A stretch of DNA of 20,052 nucleotides from Thermoplasmata archaeon (lineage in GTDB: Archaea; Thermoplasmatota; Thermoplasmata; Lutacidiplasmatales; UBA184): contig JASHSA010000029.1 of assembly GCA_030037035.1 (NCBI GenBank), forward strand, positions 1 through 20,052. Reading direction: 5' to 3'. Position 1 is the stretch's first letter; each line of letters starts with the position of its first letter. Both the position numbers and the translations under genes were made by a program. Shown one piece after another: positions 6,736-14,685 of this stretch. Under the pieces are notes generated by a model. That model searched no databases. It was not told the origin of the DNA and saw only the letters and a program-made list of their open reading frames with translations.

Positions 6736-8025
6736 ATGGTCTCGACCCCCATCGCCCGGGAGACCGAGGTCGTCGTCGGCCTCGAGCTCCCGGCGGTCGC
6801 GACGGAGCCCCTCTCGAACCGGGCCGTTCCGCAGCCCCGGGTCCTCGCGGGGTTCGAGCTGAGCCTCGCCACGGCCCCCCTCGAGGAGCTCGACCGGGTC
6901 GCGCGGTCGATGGACCGAGCTTGGCTGAAGCAGAGCTTCGACCGCATTTCGGAGACGGAGGAGGTCCTCCTGCTGGCGACCTGCACCCGCCGCGAACTCG
7001 TGGTCCTGTGCCGGTCCGCCGAAGGCGTCGAGCGCTGGCGCGAGGAGCTGCCGGGGATCCGAGCACACTGGCGCGAACGTGGCTCACGGGAGGTCGTCCG
7101 GCACCTGTTCCGGGTGGCTGCCGGCCGAGAGTCGATGGTCGTGGGCGAGGGGGAGGTCCGCCGTCAGGTACGGGCCGCGGGGCACGCTTCTCTCGGCCGG
7201 GGTCCCCGGGCGAGCCTGCGCGAGCTCGCCGAGGCGGCGAGCGCGACGGCGGAGCGGCTCCTTCCGTGCGTTCCGACGTCCCGATCGATCGCGGCGGTCG
7301 CCGCGAGTCGCGTGCTCGAGTTCTCCGGCCGACCGTTTCCGCGCGTGCTCGTGATCGGCGCCGGAGCGATGGGCAAGAGGGTCGTGGAGCTCCTCGCCCC
7401 GAACGCCCGAGTGACGGTCGCCTATCGGCAGCGTCCTCCCGACGAGGCCTTCCTTCGCGCCACCGGTGCGCGTGCCGTGCGCTCCGCCGAGCTCGCCCCG
7501 GAGGTCGCCCTCTCGGACGCCGTGGTCAGCGCGGTCACGGTGAGCGCGCCCTGCCTCGGCCGCGACCAGGTCCCCACCGACCGACCGATCCTCCTCATCG
7601 ACCTCGGGATGCCGCGCAACATCGACCCCGCGGTGCGGACGAGGTGCGGGGTCCAGCTCCTCGACCTTGCGGACCTGAGGGTCCCCGCGCGCGACTCCTC
7701 CGACCCCGAGCTCGAACGCAGCCTCGACGCGGAGGCGCAGCGACAGTGCGCAAGGCTGGAGGCGTTCGGTCTCGAGCCGTGGGTCTCCGCGGTCCGGCGT
7801 CGGGCGGAGGCGACGCGCCGGGCGGAGGTCGCGCGTGCGCAACGCTTCCTCGGGGAGCTCTCCTCGACACAGCGGGACGCTCTCGAGAAGCTCACGCGAC
7901 GCCTCGTCGACCAGCTGCTTCGAGGCCCCACCGAGCGCCTGCGGCGGCTACCGGCCGGCGACGAGCCGGACCGGCTCCGCCGGTTCGCCCTGGAGCTCTG
8001 GGAACCTCCGCCGGCCGGCCCGTGA
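6736..8025 (+). CDS. hemA: Glutamyl-tRNA reductase
   Basis: HemA reduces glutamyl-tRNA(Glu) with NADPH to glutamate-1-semialdehyde, the first committed step of C5 tetrapyrrole synthesis. The 429-residue product has the catalytic block LLLATCTRREL with Cys83, the substrate-domain motif MVVGEGEVRRQV, the nucleotide-binding loop VLVIGAGAMGKR near residues 205-215, and LLIDLGMPRNIDP before the C-terminal dimerisation helix. The cysteine motif has Thr where most family members have Asn (TCNRxE). The conserved part starts near residue 36, so there is a N-terminal extension of some 30 residues; the ATG at 6736 is nevertheless the only ATG near the promoter. It opens the heme operon and overlaps hemC as GTGA. 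Confidence 0.93.
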   Translation: MVSTPIARETEVVVGLELPAVATEPLSNRAVPQPRVLAGFELSLATAPLEELDRVARSMDRAWLKQSFDRISETEEVLLLATCTRRELVVLCRSAEGVERWREELPGIRAHWRERGSREVVRHLFRVAAGRESMVVGEGEVRRQVRAAGHASLGRGPRASLRELAEAASATAERLLPCVPTSRSIAAVAASRVLEFSGRPFPRVLVIGAGAMGKRVVELLAPNARVTVAYRQRPPDEAFLRATGARAVRSAELAPEVALSDAVVSAVTVSAPCLGRDQVPTDRPILLIDLGMPRNIDPAVRTRCGVQLLDLADLRVPARDSSDPELERSLDAEAQRQCARLEAFGLEPWVSAVRRRAEATRRAEVARAQRFLGELSSTQRDALEKLTRRLVDQLLRGPTERLRRLPAGDEPDRLRRFALELWEPPPAGP

Positions 8026-8930
8026 GCGTTCGACTCCGGGTCGGGACGCGGAGGAGCGCTCTCGCGCGGGCCCAGACCGACCAGGTGATCCGGGCCCTCG
8101 CTCGGGACCGAGCTGGGGCGACGTTCGTCGCGACGACGTTCGACACTTCCGGTGACCGGGACCGGCGTCCCGGCGCCCCCGCCGACTTCACCGACACGAT
8201 CGACCGCGCCCTGCAGCGGGGCGACGTCGACCTCGCGGTCCACAGTGCGAAGGACCTGCCGCTCACGCTCGCCGAAGGGCTCGAGCTCGCGGCCTGTCCG
8301 TTCCGGGCGGACCCCCGAGACTGCCTGGTCGTACGGCGGACCGCCGACGCGCGCGTCCTCCCGAAGGACGCCCGGGTCGGCTCCAGCAGTCCGCGCCGTC
8401 GCGCGCAGCTTCTTCGATGGCGGCCGGACCTCCAGGTCGTCGAGATCCGCGGCAACGTCGACTCCCGCCTCGAGCGGGTTCGTCGTGGTGACGTCGACGC
8501 CGCCGTCCTTGCGGTTGCCGGACTGACGCGCCTTCGTCAAGGGCGGGCGATTGGCAGGATCCTCCCGACCCGGGAGTTCGTGCCGGCACCGGCCCAGGGG
8601 GCGATCGCCGTGGTCGTTCGCCACGGCGACCGCCGTACCGCGGAGCTCGTCGGCGCGGTCGATCGCCCCGGGGTTCACGCCGAGGTCGTCGCGGAGCGGG
8701 CGTTCGGGCTCGCGATGGGCGGGGACTGCGAGACGCCGCTCGGCGCCTGCGCACGGGCGCGTCGCGGCCGGCTGACCCTTCTCGGCGAGGTCCTGGAGCC
8801 CCGAGGCCGGGCGCGCCTCCGAGGTCGAACCGCCGGCGCGACGACCGAGGCCGAGCGTCTCGGCCGCCGGCTCGGGGAGACGCTCCTCGACCGCGGGGCC
8901 GACGTCCTCCTCGGAAGACCGGCGCCGTGA
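8022..8930 (+). CDS. hemC: Porphobilinogen deaminase (hydroxymethylbilane synthase)
   Basis: HemC joins four porphobilinogens into hydroxymethylbilane. The 302-residue product starts RLRVGTRRSALARAQ, the family N-terminus. It has DLAVHSAKDLPL with catalytic Asp78, the cofactor-binding arginines in VGSSSPRRRAQLL and EIRGNVDSRL, and the dipyrromethane attachment cysteine Cys236 in GGDCETPLGA. The length matches the family. The start is a GTG inside the hemA stop (GTGA). It is followed by hemD after a 7-base gap, the only spaced junction in the operon. Confidence 0.96.
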   Translation: MSVRLRVGTRRSALARAQTDQVIRALARDRAGATFVATTFDTSGDRDRRPGAPADFTDTIDRALQRGDVDLAVHSAKDLPLTLAEGLELAACPFRADPRDCLVVRRTADARVLPKDARVGSSSPRRRAQLLRWRPDLQVVEIRGNVDSRLERVRRGDVDAAVLAVAGLTRLRQGRAIGRILPTREFVPAPAQGAIAVVVRHGDRRTAELVGAVDRPGVHAEVVAERAFGLAMGGDCETPLGACARARRGRLTLLGEVLEPRGRARLRGRTAGATTEAERLGRRLGETLLDRGADVLLGRPAP

Positions 8931-8937
8931 GCAGACG

Positions 8938-9687
8938 ATGGCTCCTCGTCGCCGGCGGACCGTCTACGTGCTCGCCTCGCAGGGCTCGCTTCGCGGACTC
9001 GGCGCGGCGAGCGCACGCCTCGGTCTAACGGTCCGGCGCATCGCCGCGATCCGTGCCGTCCCGCGCGACCCGCCCCGCCGAGGGCGACCGCGACGGCCGG
9101 TCGACGCGGTCGTCGTCACCAGCCGTCATGCGATCGGAGAGGAGCTCCGCCGCTGGACGAAACGCTCGAGACCCGGCGCGACCCCGGAGATCTGGGCCGC
9201 CGGGCCGGGGAGCGCCGGACGCCTGCGGCGGCTGGGGTACCGGCGGGTCCGCCAGGGTCGTCGTCTGGGGGCCGACGCGATCGCCGACGCGCTCGGACCA
9301 CGGGTCCGTAGGGTCGCGTACCTCCGCTCGGACCTCGCGGGCGAGCGCCTAGCCCGAGCCTTGAGGGCGCGCGGGATCTCGGTCCTGGAGGTCGTCACCT
9401 ATCGCGTCGTCCCGGCGCCGGCGGCGGTCGCGCGTCATGCCCGAGGGCTCGGCAGCTCGGCCGCGGTGCTGCTCGGTAGCCCCTCCTCCGTTCGTGCCCT
9501 GACGAAGGGGCTCGGGCCGACTACGGTACGACGCTGGGGCCGGTCGTGGCCGGCGATCGTCCTGGGGGCTCGGACGGCCTCCGCGGCGCGCGCCGCCGGA
9601 TTCCGCGTCGTCCGGGTGGCGGCGACGACGGACCCGCAACGCTTAGCCCGCGAGTTGGTCCGGACGGTCGACGATGGCGCGCACTAG
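8938..9687 (+). CDS. hemD: Uroporphyrinogen-III synthase
   Basis: HemD closes hydroxymethylbilane with inversion of ring D to give uroporphyrinogen III. The family is poorly conserved, but the 249-residue product keeps its two-domain pattern: DAVVVTSRHAIGEEL in the first domain, WAAGPGSAGRLRRLGYR at the hinge, GADAIADAL, YLRSDLAGERLARALRARG in the second, then SSVRAL and IVLGARTASAARAAGF. The position between hemC and hemB supports the assignment. The ATG at 8938 is the first start after the hemC stop; the gene overlaps hemB by 14 bases. Confidence 0.9.
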   Translation: MAPRRRRTVYVLASQGSLRGLGAASARLGLTVRRIAAIRAVPRDPPRRGRPRRPVDAVVVTSRHAIGEELRRWTKRSRPGATPEIWAAGPGSAGRLRRLGYRRVRQGRRLGADAIADALGPRVRRVAYLRSDLAGERLARALRARGISVLEVVTYRVVPAPAAVARHARGLGSSAAVLLGSPSSVRALTKGLGPTTVRRWGRSWPAIVLGARTASAARAAGFRVVRVAATTDPQRLARELVRTVDDGAH

Positions 9688-10693
9688 GTCGGTGCCGGAG
9701 GAGAGCGGCGGGGGCCGCTCCCTCCGCGCGCGCCCCCGCCGGCTGCGACGCTCCCCTGCCCTCCGCGACTGGGTCGCCGAGGTCGAGTTGTCGGCACGGC
9801 ACCTCGTCCTGCCCGTCTTCGTCCGTCCGGGCGGCGGTCCCGCGACGCCGCTGCCGTCGCTGCCGGGGATCGACTGTCAGTCGGTCGCGACGGTCGCCGA
9901 CTTCTCCCGTACGCTGCGGGCCGAAGGGGTGCCGGCGGTGCTCCTGTTCGGCCTTCCCCGACGCAAGGACCCGCAGGGGCGCGAGGCCTGGTCGGACGAC
10001 AGCGCCGTCGCCGCGGCGGTGAGGGCGGTCAAGCGCGCCTCCCCGGAGACGATCGTCGTGACGGACGTCTGCCTGTGCGCCTACACGACCCACGGCCACT
10101 GCGGCGCCGTGGACGGGGCCGAGGTCGACAACGACGGCAGCGTCGAGCGCCTCGGCCGCGTCGCGGTCGCGCACGCCCGCGCGGGCGCGGACGTCGTCGC
10201 CCCGAGCGCCATGATGGACGGCCAGGTCGCCGGAGTACGCTCCGCCCTCGATCGCGACGGCTTCTCGTCGACCTCGATCCTTTCCTACGCGACCAAGCAC
10301 GCCTCGGCGTTCTACGGCCCGTTCCGCGACGCCGAGGGCTCGGCGCCCGCGTTCGGCGACCGCGCGACGTACCAGCTCGATCCCCGGAACGCGCGGGAGG
10401 CGCTTCGCGAGATGCGCCTGGACGCCGACGAAGGCGCCGATGCGCTCATGGTGAAGCCGGCGCTGACGAGCCTCGACCTCTTGGCGCGGGCCCGACGGAG
10501 GTTCGACCTCCCGCTCGCCGCCTACCAGGTCAGCGGCGAGTTCGCGATGCTCCGGGCGGCGGCCGCGCAGGGGATCTTCGACGAACGGGCGGCGGTCCTC
10601 GAGACGCTGACGGCGCTCCGCCGCGCGGGCGCGGACCTGCTCGTGACGTACTATGCTCGGGACGCGGCGCGCTGGCTCGGGGGTGGGCCGTGA
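9674..10693 (+). CDS. hemB: Delta-aminolevulinic acid dehydratase (porphobilinogen synthase)
   Basis: HemB condenses two 5-aminolevulinates to porphobilinogen. The 339-residue product carries the zinc-type cysteine triad in DVCLCAYTTHGHCG (Cys133, Cys135, Cys143), the two active-site lysines Lys208 (SYATKHASAFYGPF) and Lys261 (ALMVKPALTSLDL), and the YQVSGEFAML block. The triad means a zinc-dependent enzyme rather than the magnesium type. The N-terminal 25 residues are Arg-rich and not conserved. The ATG overlaps the end of hemD by 14 bases, and the gene ends in a GTGA overlap with hemQ. Confidence 0.97.
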   Translation: MARTRSVPEESGGGRSLRARPRRLRRSPALRDWVAEVELSARHLVLPVFVRPGGGPATPLPSLPGIDCQSVATVADFSRTLRAEGVPAVLLFGLPRRKDPQGREAWSDDSAVAAAVRAVKRASPETIVVTDVCLCAYTTHGHCGAVDGAEVDNDGSVERLGRVAVAHARAGADVVAPSAMMDGQVAGVRSALDRDGFSSTSILSYATKHASAFYGPFRDAEGSAPAFGDRATYQLDPRNAREALREMRLDADEGADALMVKPALTSLDLLARARRRFDLPLAAYQVSGEFAMLRAAAAQGIFDERAAVLETLTALRRAGADLLVTYYARDAARWLGGGP

Positions 10694-11415
10694 GCGCCTC
10701 CGCGCACGGCGGCGGGGCCGACGAGGGTCCGCGGGACTTCGTGAAGTACACGTTCTACCAACTGAGGCCGGAGTGGCGGCGGCTGCCGGCCGACGAGCGC
10801 GCCCGCGGCCGTACGGCGCTCACGTCGGTGCTGGAGCACCCTCCGGCCGGCCTCGAGCTTCGCACCTACTCGCTCGTCGGCCTGAAGGCCGACGCCGACT
10901 TCCTGCTCTGGTCGATCGCCCGCGAGCTCGAGCCGATCACGCTCCTTCACGCAAAGGTCTCGGGCTCCCCGCTCGGGGGCTATCTCGACGTCCACCACGC
11001 CTACCTCGGCATGGGCCGGGTCTCCGAGTACGTCGGGCCCGCCGCGGTCCGTGGCGAGGGCTCCTCCGGCCGACGCAGCTCGAGGGGACGGCCGTACCTG
11101 TTCGTCTACCCGTTCACGAAGAAGCGGGAGTGGTACGGCCTCCCTTTCGAGGAGCGGCGACGGATCATGTCCGAGCACCTGCGGATCGGCCACCGCTACC
11201 ACGAGGTCGACATCCACACCGGCTACTCCTTCGGCCTGGACGACGCCGAGTTCATCCTCGCCTTCGAGGCGGAAGGCCCGGGGGAGTTCCTCGACCTCGT
11301 CCACGACCTCCGCCCCTCCGAGGCCAGCCGCTACACGGAGCTCGAGACGCCGATCTTCACCTGCGTGCTGACCCCGCCGGCGCGGATGCTCGAGCTCGCC
11401 GAAGGACTGGCGTGA
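10690..11415 (+). CDS. hemQ: Coproheme decarboxylase (HemQ/ChdC), chlorite dismutase superfamily
   Basis: ChdC oxidatively decarboxylates two propionates of iron-coproporphyrin III (coproheme) to heme b, the final step of the coproporphyrin-dependent pathway. The 241-residue product has KYTFYQLRPEWRRLP at the N-terminus, then VYPFTKKREWYGLPFEERRR with Tyr140 (the radical tyrosine position of ChdC) and Trp148, then MSEHLRIGHRY with His163 as expected proximal ligand, and FGLDDAEFILAFEAE and TELETPIFTC near the C-terminus. The spacing of Tyr, Trp and His resembles actinobacterial ChdC more than Firmicutes HemQ. There is no His between 104 and 162, where a distal His is reported for actinobacterial enzymes. 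Its place between hemB and hemL, with hemH in the operon, argues for ChdC rather than chlorite dismutase. Confidence 0.88.
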   Translation: MSASAHGGGADEGPRDFVKYTFYQLRPEWRRLPADERARGRTALTSVLEHPPAGLELRTYSLVGLKADADFLLWSIARELEPITLLHAKVSGSPLGGYLDVHHAYLGMGRVSEYVGPAAVRGEGSSGRRSSRGRPYLFVYPFTKKREWYGLPFEERRRIMSEHLRIGHRYHEVDIHTGYSFGLDDAEFILAFEAEGPGEFLDLVHDLRPSEASRYTELETPIFTCVLTPPARMLELAEGLA

Positions 11416-12722
11416 GCCCGGCCCCCGGTCCGAGGTCCCGACGTCTCTGGCGCAGAGCCCAGCGGGCGCTCGCCGGCGGGGTCGACAGCCCGGTCCGTTC
11501 GTTCCGGGCCGTCGGCGGCTCGCCGGTGTTCTTCGCCCGAGGGTCGGGGGCGTACCTCGAGGACGTCGACGGACGACGCTACCTCGACCTGGTCGGCTCC
11601 TGGGGCGCCCTCCTCCTCGGGCACGCGCCGGCGCCGGTCGTGCGGGCCGTCCGCGCCGCGGCGGCGCAAGGGATGACGTTCGGTGCCCCGTCGCCCCGCG
11701 AGCACGAGCTCGCCGAGCAGATCCGCCGCCGGGACGCCGCGCTCGAGCGGCTGCGGTTCGTGAACTCCGGGACCGAGGCGGTCATGAGCGCGGTCCGCCT
11801 CGCGCGCGGGGCGACCGGCCGCGACGTCGTCGTGAAGTTCGCGGGGGGCTACCATGGCCACTCCGACGGGCTCCTCGCGCGCGCCGGCTCCGGGGTCTCC
11901 ACGCTCGCGCTCCCCGACTCGGCCGGCGTGCCCCGCGCGGTCGCCGGGGCGACGCGGGTCCTCCCGTTCAACGACCCGGAGGCCCTCGCGAGGCTCTTCG
12001 AGCAGGTCGGCGAGACGGTCGCCGCGGTGGTCGTCGAGCCGGTGCCGGCGAACATGGGCGTCGTCCCGCCGGTCCCCGGGTTCCTGCAGAGCGTCGCGAC
12101 GACCGCCCACCGTCACGGGGCGCTCGTGATCGCCGACGAGGTCGTCACCGGCTTCCGCCTCCGTCTCGGCACCGTGCACCGAGAGCTCGGCCTGGACGCC
12201 GACCTGGTGACGCTCGGAAAAGTGATCGGCGGCGGGCTCCCGATCGGGGCCTACGGAGGTCCGGAGCGCTGGATGCGCGAGCTCGCGCCGCTCGGGCCGG
12301 TCTATCAGGCCGGCACCCTCGCCGGCAACCCCGTCGCGATGGCCGCCGGGCTCGCGACGCTCGAGCAGCTCTCCGCGAGGACCTACCGGGAGCTCGAGAC
12401 GACCTCGCGAGAGCTCGAGCGACGCCTGAACGCCTTCGCCGCCGAGGAGCGGGTCGACGAGTTCACCGTCCAGCGGGTCGGTTCGATGCTCGGTACGTTC
12501 TTCGCCCCCGGCCCGGTCGTCGACGAGCCCACCGCCTCCCGCACCGACCGACGGCGCTACGCCCGCTACTTCCACGCCGCGCTCGACGGGGGGATCTACC
12601 TGCCGCCGTCGGCCCTCGAGACGACGTTCGTCTCGGGAGCGACGACCGTGCGCGACCTCGACCGTGCGGGCCCGGCGCTCCGCGCCGCGCTCGCCGCCGC
12701 GCGGAAAGGACGGCGCCGGTGA
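11412..12722 (+). CDS. hemL: Glutamate-1-semialdehyde 2,1-aminomutase
   Basis: HemL moves the amino group of glutamate-1-semialdehyde to give 5-aminolevulinate, using pyridoxal or pyridoxamine phosphate. The 436-residue product has AGGVDSPVRSFRAVGG near the start, RFVNSGTEAVMSAVRLAR (cofactor phosphate binding, 115-132), FAGGYHGHSDGLL, the aspartate of IADEVVTGFR near 242, and Lys270 in LVTLGKVIGGGLPIGAYGG as the Schiff-base lysine. These separate it from ordinary class III aminotransferases. The start is a GTG in the hemQ stop, and the end overlaps hemE in the same way. Confidence 0.97.
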   Translation: MSPAPGPRSRRLWRRAQRALAGGVDSPVRSFRAVGGSPVFFARGSGAYLEDVDGRRYLDLVGSWGALLLGHAPAPVVRAVRAAAAQGMTFGAPSPREHELAEQIRRRDAALERLRFVNSGTEAVMSAVRLARGATGRDVVVKFAGGYHGHSDGLLARAGSGVSTLALPDSAGVPRAVAGATRVLPFNDPEALARLFEQVGETVAAVVVEPVPANMGVVPPVPGFLQSVATTAHRHGALVIADEVVTGFRLRLGTVHRELGLDADLVTLGKVIGGGLPIGAYGGPERWMRELAPLGPVYQAGTLAGNPVAMAAGLATLEQLSARTYRELETTSRELERRLNAFAAEERVDEFTVQRVGSMLGTFFAPGPVVDEPTASRTDRRRYARYFHAALDGGIYLPPSALETTFVSGATTVRDLDRAGPALRAALAAARKGRRR

Positions 12723-13753
12723 GGCGCGACCGCCTGACCCGGGCCCTGCGAGGGGAGCCGACCGACACGACCCCGGTCTGGCTGATGCGCCAGGCGGGCC
12801 GCCACCTTCCCGGCTACCGCGCGCTGCGCGAGCGGCATCCGATCCTCGAGATCGCCCGCACGCCGGAGCTCGCCGCCGAGGTCACGCTCGAGCCGCTCCG
12901 CCGCTACGACGTCGACGCCGCGGTCGTCTTCGCCGACATCACCCTGCCGTTCGACGGGCTCGGGGTGAAGTTCACGATCGACCCCGGGGTCGGTCCGGTC
13001 GTCGAGCGCCCGCTGCGCTCGCGCGCCGACGTCGAGGCGCTCCGGCCGTTCTCCGCTTCCCGGGACGTGCCCTACGTCGGGGCAGCGATCGAGCGGTTCC
13101 TCGAGCTCGAGGCCGAGCGGCCGATCGTCGGCTTTGCCGGCGGACCGTTCACGCTCGCCTCCTACCTCGTCGAGGGGAGGCCGTCCCGCGACCTCGTCGC
13201 GACCCGGGCGATGATCTACAACGACCCGGCGACGTTCGACCTCCTCATCCGGCGCCTCGCCGAGATGACGGTCGACTACCTCCGCTTCCAGGCCGAGCAC
13301 GGGGCGGCGGCGCTCCAGCTGTTCGAGACGTGGGTCGGCGCACTCGGGGCGCGTCCGTTCGAGCGCCACCTCCTCGAGCCGCTCCGCGCGATCTTCGACG
13401 CGGTGGGCCCGACCGGGCGGCCGACGGTCCTCTTCTCGACCGCCTCGTCGCACCTCCTCGAGCTGCTCGGACGGGCGGGCGCCGACGCTCTCGGGGTCGA
13501 CGCGCGCGAGCCGCTCGGGAGGGTCCGTGCCCGCCTGGGCGATCGCCTCGCCCTGCAGGGGAACCTCGACCCGGCCGCGCTCTTGGGCTCCCCGGAGGTC
13601 GTCCGGCGGGAGGCCCAGGCGGTGCTCGACGAACTGCCGGAGCGCCGTGGGCACGTCTTCAATTTAGGTCACGGCGTGCTCCCCGAGACCGCTCCGGAGC
13701 GCGTCGGCGAGCTCGTCGAGTTCGTGCACGCGGCCGGGGCGTCACGACGATGA
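12719..13753 (+). CDS. hemE: Uroporphyrinogen decarboxylase
   Basis: HemE removes four acetate carboxyls from uroporphyrinogen III to give coproporphyrinogen III. The 344-residue product has the signature PVWLMRQAGRHLPGYR at residues 19-34, the substrate-binding Asp73 in VFADITLPFDGLG, FAGGPFTLASYLVEG, GNLDPAALLG, and the C-terminal FNLGHGVLPETAPERV. Length and motifs are typical of true HemE and not the methyltransferase-associated paralogues (MtbA-like) common in archaea. It begins with GTG overlapping hemL (GTGA) and ends as ATGA with hemH. Confidence 0.97.
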   Translation: MRRDRLTRALRGEPTDTTPVWLMRQAGRHLPGYRALRERHPILEIARTPELAAEVTLEPLRRYDVDAAVVFADITLPFDGLGVKFTIDPGVGPVVERPLRSRADVEALRPFSASRDVPYVGAAIERFLELEAERPIVGFAGGPFTLASYLVEGRPSRDLVATRAMIYNDPATFDLLIRRLAEMTVDYLRFQAEHGAAALQLFETWVGALGARPFERHLLEPLRAIFDAVGPTGRPTVLFSTASSHLLELLGRAGADALGVDAREPLGRVRARLGDRLALQGNLDPAALLGSPEVVRREAQAVLDELPERRGHVFNLGHGVLPETAPERVGELVEFVHAAGASRR

Positions 13754-14685
13754 CCGAGGCAGAAGGCGACGGCGCGGTCCTGCTGATGGGCTACGGCAGC
13801 CCGAACGGCGAGGAGGACCTGCCGGAGTACCTTCGCGAGGTGCTCCACGGCCGCGCCCCGCCGGCCGAGATGGTCGACGAGTACGCGCGTCGCTACCGAC
13901 GCATCGGCGGCTCCCCGCAGAACCGGGTCCTCGCCTCGCTCCGGGAAAAGCTCGAGCGCCGCCTCGGCGAGCGCCGTCCCGGCACCCGCGTCTACCTCGG
14001 CGTCAAGCATGGCCGGCCCGCGCTCCGCGACGTCGTCGCCCGGGCCGCCGGCGACGGCCACCGCCTCCTCACCGCGGTCGCGACGACGCCGTACCCCTCT
14101 CTCTGGATCTCCGAGCCGTACCGCGAGGGCGTCGCCGAGGGACAGCGGGCCGCGCCGGCCCCGGTCGAGGTCGACCTGCGGCTCGACTGGCATCTCGAGC
14201 CGCACTGGCTCGCCTACTGGAAGCGCGCGATCGGGAGCGAGCTCGCCCGCCTCGCCGGGCCCGGGACGCCGGTCCTGCTGAGCGCGCACAGCCTGCCGCG
14301 ACGGATGCGCGAGCGCGGCGACCCGTACCCCGAGCTCCTGCGCGAGACGTCGTCGGCGATCGCCTCGAGCGCCGGGCTCGAGCGGTGGTCGTTCACCTTC
14401 CAGAGCGCGGGGAACACGACCGAGCCGTGGCTCGGCCCCGACATCACGGAGGTGATGCTCGACTGGCGCGCGCGGGGCGCGAGGAGCCAGCTCGTCGCAT
14501 CGTTCGGGTTCGTCTTCGACCACCTCGAGGTCCTCTACGACCTCGACGTCGTCCTGAAGGAGTACGCGACGACCCAGGGGATCGACTACCACCGCGTGCC
14601 GATGCCGAACGACGCCGACGAGGTCGTCCAGGCGCTCGCCGCGACGGTCGAGGCGCCCGCGGCTACTCCGGCACGAGGTCGGTGA
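13750..14685 (+). CDS. hemH: Ferrochelatase, probably coproporphyrin type (CpfC)
   Basis: The 311-residue product inserts Fe(II) into a porphyrin. It has LLMGYGSPNGEEDLPEYL at the start; the Tyr15 in this motif matches the active-site tyrosine of the Bacillus enzyme (Tyr13), a feature of monoderm coproporphyrin ferrochelatases. RRYRRIGGSPQNRV follows. The catalytic pair is His180 in LLSAHSLPRR and Glu260 in DHLEVLYDLD; FQSAGNTTEPWLGPDI is near 218. The length equals the Bacillus soluble enzyme, with no C-terminal cysteine cluster for an iron-sulfur centre. With hemQ in the operon, coproporphyrin III is the likely substrate. The 3' end overlaps the convergent DUF71 gene by 23 bases. Confidence 0.94.
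   Translation: MTEAEGDGAVLLMGYGSPNGEEDLPEYLREVLHGRAPPAEMVDEYARRYRRIGGSPQNRVLASLREKLERRLGERRPGTRVYLGVKHGRPALRDVVARAAGDGHRLLTAVATTPYPSLWISEPYREGVAEGQRAAPAPVEVDLRLDWHLEPHWLAYWKRAIGSELARLAGPGTPVLLSAHSLPRRMRERGDPYPELLRETSSAIASSAGLERWSFTFQSAGNTTEPWLGPDITEVMLDWRARGARSQLVASFGFVFDHLEVLYDLDVVLKEYATTQGIDYHRVPMPNDADEVVQALAATVEAPAATPARGR

Noticed and set aside
8927..8937. A GTGA at the hemC stop as the start of hemD.
   Set aside because: That GTG is not in the hemD frame; the ATG at 8938 is the first in-frame start after the hemC stop.
10690..11415. Calling this gene a chlorite dismutase.
   Set aside because: It belongs to the same superfamily, but its Tyr140-Trp148-His163 pattern and its position among hem genes with hemH favour coproheme decarboxylase.
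12719..13753. Treating the HemE-like gene as a methanogenesis-type methyltransferase paralogue.
   Set aside because: The MRQAGRHLPGYR signature, Asp73 and the FNLGHG block of true uroporphyrinogen decarboxylase are all present.
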